Shown here one piece after another: positions 60,667-64,000 of a stretch of 64,000 nt of DNA. Source of the DNA: Pantoea sp. (GTDB lineage: Bacteria > Pseudomonadota > Gammaproteobacteria > Enterobacterales > Enterobacteriaceae); contig NZ_JAPWKD010000032.1 in NCBI RefSeq assembly GCF_028283705.1, positions 620,001 to 684,000 on the forward strand, given 5' to 3'. Position numbers and translations under genes: made by a program. Every line of letters starts with the position of its first letter. Within the stretch, counting starts at the first letter, position 1. The notes beneath the pieces were generated by a model, which worked only from the letters and a program-made list of their open reading frames with translations, did not search any database and was not told the origin of the DNA.

Positions 60667-61661
60667 ATCACCTCAACAAACTCACCACGGGTTAAAGACA
60701 GCTGTGCCGCTTCAGCAATCGCCTGCGCGCGCAAGCCATCCTGCAATCCCGGCAGGTCCGCCACCGTTTCGCCAGCGATATGGCGCAGAAACGCATCCAG
60801 ATGGGTGTAATAAGTTTCGCGCACCCGGCTGAACCAGTCGGCATACAAACCCGGCTGGGTAATCCCCTGCGCCTGATACAAGGTGGCACCGCGCACCGAC
60901 TGACTTTCTGATGCCAGCATCCCGGCACTGCCCATCACGCTAATGCGTTCGTCGTAGCCGTAAGCGGTGCGGCGGGTATTATCCAGCTGAGCCAACGCCC
61001 CCTGCTGCATCCGCATAATCAGCACCGAAGTATCAACATCAAAATCACGGATTTCCGGCATCGCCAGCGCCGCACCCATCGCCCCGACGGTGGTGACTTC
61101 ATCGTCCGTCAGCCAGCGCAGCAGATCGAAGAAATGAATCGCCTGATCGCGCATCTGCCCACCTGATGATTGCAGGTAGCTCAGCGGCGGCAACTCAGAA
61201 GCCCGGCACACCATCTGGATCAGCTCCGTCCGGCCAATTACCCCCTGCCGCAGCTGCGCTTTCAGTTGCTGATGGCTGCGGTCAAAACGGCGGTTAAAAC
61301 CAACGGTGATCGGTACTTGCACCGGCGAAATTTTTTCCACCACCTCACGCGCACGCTCCAGCGACAAATCAATCGGCTTTTCGCAATACACTGCCTTGCC
61401 TGCCGTCACCGCCTGCTCCAGCAGATCGGCATGAGTCGGCGTGGCGCTGGCGATCAGCACCCCATCGATTGCATCACTGGCGAGAGCCTGCTGCACGCTG
61501 GCTGCTTGTGCGCCGTAGCGCTGTGCCACCGCTTCCGCGCGGGCGGCATCGATATCACACACCAGCGCCAGTTCCACGCCAGGATGAGCCGCCAGATTCG
61601 CGGCATGCACCTGGCCGATAAAACCACTACCAATCAAGGCAAAACGTTGCGGTGACCGCAT
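60663..61661 (-). CDS. Inositol 2-dehydrogenase-like oxidoreductase (IolG type)
   Basis: A 332-residue Gfo/Idh/MocA enzyme. FALIGSGFIGQVHAANL, VYCEKPIDLSLERAREVV and GGQMRDQAIHFFDLLRWL follow the IolG layout with the catalytic D/H pair. VGFNRRFDRSHQQLK is a common IolG block. It is divergent from the second LacI-type gene, which is its probable regulator. Substrate could be myo-inositol or a stereoisomer. Confidence 0.88.
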   Translation of the reverse strand: MRSPQRFALIGSGFIGQVHAANLAAHPGVELALVCDIDAARAEAVAQRYGAQAASVQQALASDAIDGVLIASATPTHADLLEQAVTAGKAVYCEKPIDLSLERAREVVEKISPVQVPITVGFNRRFDRSHQQLKAQLRQGVIGRTELIQMVCRASELPPLSYLQSSGGQMRDQAIHFFDLLRWLTDDEVTTVGAMGAALAMPEIRDFDVDTSVLIMRMQQGALAQLDNTRRTAYGYDERISVMGSAGMLASESQSVRGATLYQAQGITQPGLYADWFSRVRETYYTHLDAFLRHIAGETVADLPGLQDGLRAQAIAEAAQLSLTRGEFVEVM

Positions 61662-61762
61662 GATAAAGCTCCTGTTTGTTCACACTTCAGAGGTCTGTTG
61701 CTTGTCAAAATAGCCGCTTCTGGCAGGCTGGCTGAACGCGGTTTTTGATGGAATTCACTCAG

Positions 61763-62782
61763 ATGAAGGCAATGACGCTGGCAGAACTGGCCAAACGGGC
61801 AGGCGTAGGCGTGGCGACGGTGGACCGGGTGCTGAATGACCGGGGCGGCGTCTCACCGGCGATGACCAAAAAAGTGCTGCAAATCGCACGTGATGCCGGG
61901 CTAAAACGCATTTTGCCGGAGGAGCATCGTCATCCATGGCAGATTGAAGTGCTGCTGAGTGGCAACGGTTCGTTCTTCTTTCAGCAGCTGGCACAGGATT
62001 TCGCTACCCTGGCGGATGAACTGGGCTATCGCCGCCTGCGACTGCATCGCACCCTGATCCCGGAAAACGCGCCAGAGAAACTGGCGGCACACATCGAAGC
62101 CAGCAGCAAAAAAATGGATGCGCTGATTGTCTTCGCCCATGAAAACCCACTGATTTATCAGGCACTGGCGACATGTCAGGCACGCGCGGTGCCGGTGATT
62201 ACGCTGGTGACCGATCTGCCCGATGCAGCGCGCCTGTGCCACGTCGGTATCAATCAGTACAAAGCCGGGCGCACCGCCGGGTTGATGCTGGGCAGCATGT
62301 TGTCTCAGCCGGGTGAGGTGGTGCTGGTGAGTGGCCGGACTGATTACCGCGCCCACCGCCAGCGCATTGAAGGATGTCAGGCAGTGCTGGCCGAACGCTT
62401 CCCGCAGCTCCATCTCAACGCCATTCTCGCCGGGCAGGATGAGCGCGAACGCATCAGCCGCCTGCTGGAAAAAGCGCTGGCGAATTCAAAACAGATTGTC
62501 GGCCTGTATAACACCGGGATGGGCAATACGCAGATTTATGAAGCGTTGGCGCGCCACCGCCTGAGCGGCAAAGTGGTGTACGTCACCCATGAGCTTTACA
62601 ACACCACGCGCATGCTGCTGGAAAAACAGGTACTGACGCTGACGCTCGATCAAAATACCCAGCGCCATGCCCAACTGGCTCTGACGCTGCTGCTGCGCTA
62701 CCTGGAAGAAGGTGAGCAGCCGGATACCTGGCAGGCAGGCAAAGTGGACTTTATGCTTTTTACGCAAGAGAACTTTGCATAA
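61763..62782 (+). CDS. LacI-family regulator 2
   Basis: A 339-residue LacI-type regulator: headpiece MTLAELAKRAGVGVATVDRVLNDRGG, then a sugar-sensing core (LVSGRTDYRAHRQRIEGCQ, TLTLDQNTQRHAQLA). It is related to regulator 1 and divergent from the IolG-like gene across about 100 bases. Start uncertain: ATG 61763 suits family length; ATG 61748 is also in frame without a ribosome site. Confidence 0.88.
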   Translation: MKAMTLAELAKRAGVGVATVDRVLNDRGGVSPAMTKKVLQIARDAGLKRILPEEHRHPWQIEVLLSGNGSFFFQQLAQDFATLADELGYRRLRLHRTLIPENAPEKLAAHIEASSKKMDALIVFAHENPLIYQALATCQARAVPVITLVTDLPDAARLCHVGINQYKAGRTAGLMLGSMLSQPGEVVLVSGRTDYRAHRQRIEGCQAVLAERFPQLHLNAILAGQDERERISRLLEKALANSKQIVGLYNTGMGNTQIYEALARHRLSGKVVYVTHELYNTTRMLLEKQVLTLTLDQNTQRHAQLALTLLLRYLEEGEQPDTWQAGKVDFMLFTQENFA

Positions 62783-62884
62783 CCGCACTTTGCATCTCAT
62801 CGCCAGCGCGGTTAAATCGCCGTTGACTGCGACTGCTACACTCTGTGGCAGCTAAAAACGCAACCACAACAAGGCGAAATCACA

Positions 62885-63766
62885 ATGTCGGAACATCAGT
62901 ATCAGCCCGCAAAAGTCTGGACCTGGGACCCGGAAGCCAAAGGCAACGGCGCTAAGACCAACCGTCCGACTGCCGGACCCACTCACGAGAAAACACTGCC
63001 GGTCGGCAAACACCCGCTCCAGCTGTACTCGCTGGGCACCCCCAACGGCCAGAAAATTACCATTCTGCTGGAAGAGTTGCTGGCACTCGGCGTCACTGCC
63101 GCCGAATACGATGCCTGGCTGATTCGCATCGGTGAGGGCGACCAGTTCTCCAGCGGTTTCGTTGACGTTAACCCGAACTCCAAAATCCCGGCGCTGAGCG
63201 ACCACTCAGTCAATCCGCCACTGCGCGTGTTTGAATCCGGCAACATCCTGCTGTACCTGGCGGACAAATTCGGCCACTTCCTGCCGAAAGACATTGCCGG
63301 TCGCACTGAAGCGCTCAACTGGCTGTTCTGGTTGCAGGGTTCTGCCCCTTATCTCGGTGGTGGTTTCGGTCATTTCTATCACTACGCGCCGGAAAAAATC
63401 GAGTACGCTATCAACCGCTTCACGCTGGAAGCGAAGCGTCAGCTGGATGTGCTGGATCGCCAGCTGGCAAATCACCACTATCTCGGCGGCGATGAATACA
63501 GCATTGCCGATATCGCCACCTGGCCGTGGTACGGCAACCTGGTGCTGAACGATCAATACGGCGGTGCCGAGTTCCTTGATGTGCAGTCGTATAAACATGT
63601 GGTGCGCTGGGCGAAAGAGATTGCCCAGCGTCCGGCAGTGATCCGTGGCCGCAAGGTGAACCGTGCCTTCGGTGCCGCACCTGAAGACCAGTTGCTGGAA
63701 CGTCATGATGCGTCTGATTTTGAGACCAACACCGAAGATAAGCGCCAGGCGCGGGGAGAAAAATAA
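62885..63766 (+). CDS. yghU: Glutathione S-transferase-like protein YghU
   Basis: Nu-class GST homologue with disulfide-bond reductase activity known for E. coli YghU. The 293 residues match it closely (E. coli 288): YQPAKVWTWDPEAKG, GPTHEKTLPVGKHPLQLYSLGTPNGQK, GDQFSSGFVDVNPNSKIPAL, GGGFGHFYHYAPEKIEYAINRF and the end HDASDFETNTEDKRQ. Overlaps the next gene by one base (TAATG). Confidence 0.95.
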   Translation: MSEHQYQPAKVWTWDPEAKGNGAKTNRPTAGPTHEKTLPVGKHPLQLYSLGTPNGQKITILLEELLALGVTAAEYDAWLIRIGEGDQFSSGFVDVNPNSKIPALSDHSVNPPLRVFESGNILLYLADKFGHFLPKDIAGRTEALNWLFWLQGSAPYLGGGFGHFYHYAPEKIEYAINRFTLEAKRQLDVLDRQLANHHYLGGDEYSIADIATWPWYGNLVLNDQYGGAEFLDVQSYKHVVRWAKEIAQRPAVIRGRKVNRAFGAAPEDQLLERHDASDFETNTEDKRQARGEK

Positions 63767-64000
63767 TGAGCGCATATGTGGTGTTTATCCGCGATGAAAC
63801 GCTGAACGGCAACGAAATGGCGATCTACGCTGAGAAAGCCGGTGAAGCGCGCGGTGATCATCCGATCACCCCGCTGGCCTTTTACGGCGAGCTGGAAACG
63901 CTGGAAGGCCCGGAAGCAGAAGGTGTGGTGGTACTGGAGTTCCCGGATATCGATGCCGCGAAAGGCTGGTATTACAGCCCGGCTTATCAGGAAGCCAAAA
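63766..64000 (+). CDS. DUF1330-type small protein, cut by the window end
   Basis: The first 78 residues are visible; the gene continues past 64000. SAYVVFIRDETLNGNEMAIYAEKAG and EGVVVLEFPDIDAAKGWYYSPAYQEA match DUF1330 proteins, small ferredoxin-like-fold dimers of unknown role. Translationally coupled to yghU. Confidence 0.8.
   Translation, partial: MSAYVVFIRDETLNGNEMAIYAEKAGEARGDHPITPLAFYGELETLEGPEAEGVVVLEFPDIDAAKGWYYSPAYQEAK

Noticed and set aside
1..64000. CRISPR arrays, insertion sequences, replication origins
   Set aside because: No regularly spaced direct repeats, transposase genes or DnaA-box clusters were seen. The only repeated DNA families noted are the REP-like palindromes and the duplicated beta-helix genes.

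Overview
The window reads as chromosome of a gammaproteobacterium of the order Enterobacterales, most likely Erwiniaceae (Pantoea/Erwinia-like). The left end keeps the Escherichia coli order groSL promoter - fxsA - aspA - dcuA - cutA - dsbD - yjdC - tRNA-Phe(GAA) at near-textbook protein lengths. The rest is a patchwork of catabolic operons typical of plant- or soil-associated Erwiniaceae, separated by short palindromic REP-like elements. Species-level placement is inference; no search was run.

Layout. 1-6777: conserved core, with a sigma32-type promoter pointing out of the window towards the expected groSL. 6778-13394: a small DUF3950-type gene, then a four-gene operon cydA-cydB-cydD-cydC (minus strand) for a short-Q-loop, cyanide-insensitive-type bd oxidase and its ABC assembly factor. 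13395-14664: a long non-coding stretch with a perfect FNR box. 14665-17727: a 1020-residue protein with about nine 58-residue repeats and a C-terminal OTU-protease-like cysteine box, the strangest gene here. 17776-24539: a small membrane protein, kup, an OtsA homologue that has lost its catalytic residues, a Ner-like regulator, and an AT-rich three-gene cassette (HTH/S24-like regulator, YhhQ-type transporter, QueF) that looks like a transferable preQ0 salvage unit.

24624-34605: a nine-gene minus-strand operon (2Fe-2S reductase, CodA-like amidohydrolase, RidA, creatininase-family hydrolase, NMT1-type ABC importer, FAD oxidase, OprD-type porin) with a divergent LysR regulator; it looks like a complete uptake-and-degradation route for an unidentified cyclic nitrogen compound. 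34698-39004: a beta-glucoside PTS operon controlled by a BglG antiterminator; the RNA target and terminator are visible, but bglG lies convergent on the other strand. 39313-42467: NanT-like permease with an RraA-like aldolase, then a DMT exporter.

42721-52367: a 5-oxoproline cluster: solute-binding protein, pxpB, pxpC, pxpA, a convergent aminotransferase, then a Nac-like LysR regulator with a sigma54-type promoter, a biotin-carrier-like protein without the biotin lysine, an SDR and the remaining ABC transporter genes. 52619-54938: two tandem beta-helix-like paralogues of unknown function. 55027-62782: an inositol-type sugar cluster (three Gfo/Idh/MocA dehydrogenases, IolE- and IolH-like isomerases, two LacI regulators with visible operators). 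62885-64000: yghU and the start of a YCII/DUF1330-like gene that runs off the window.
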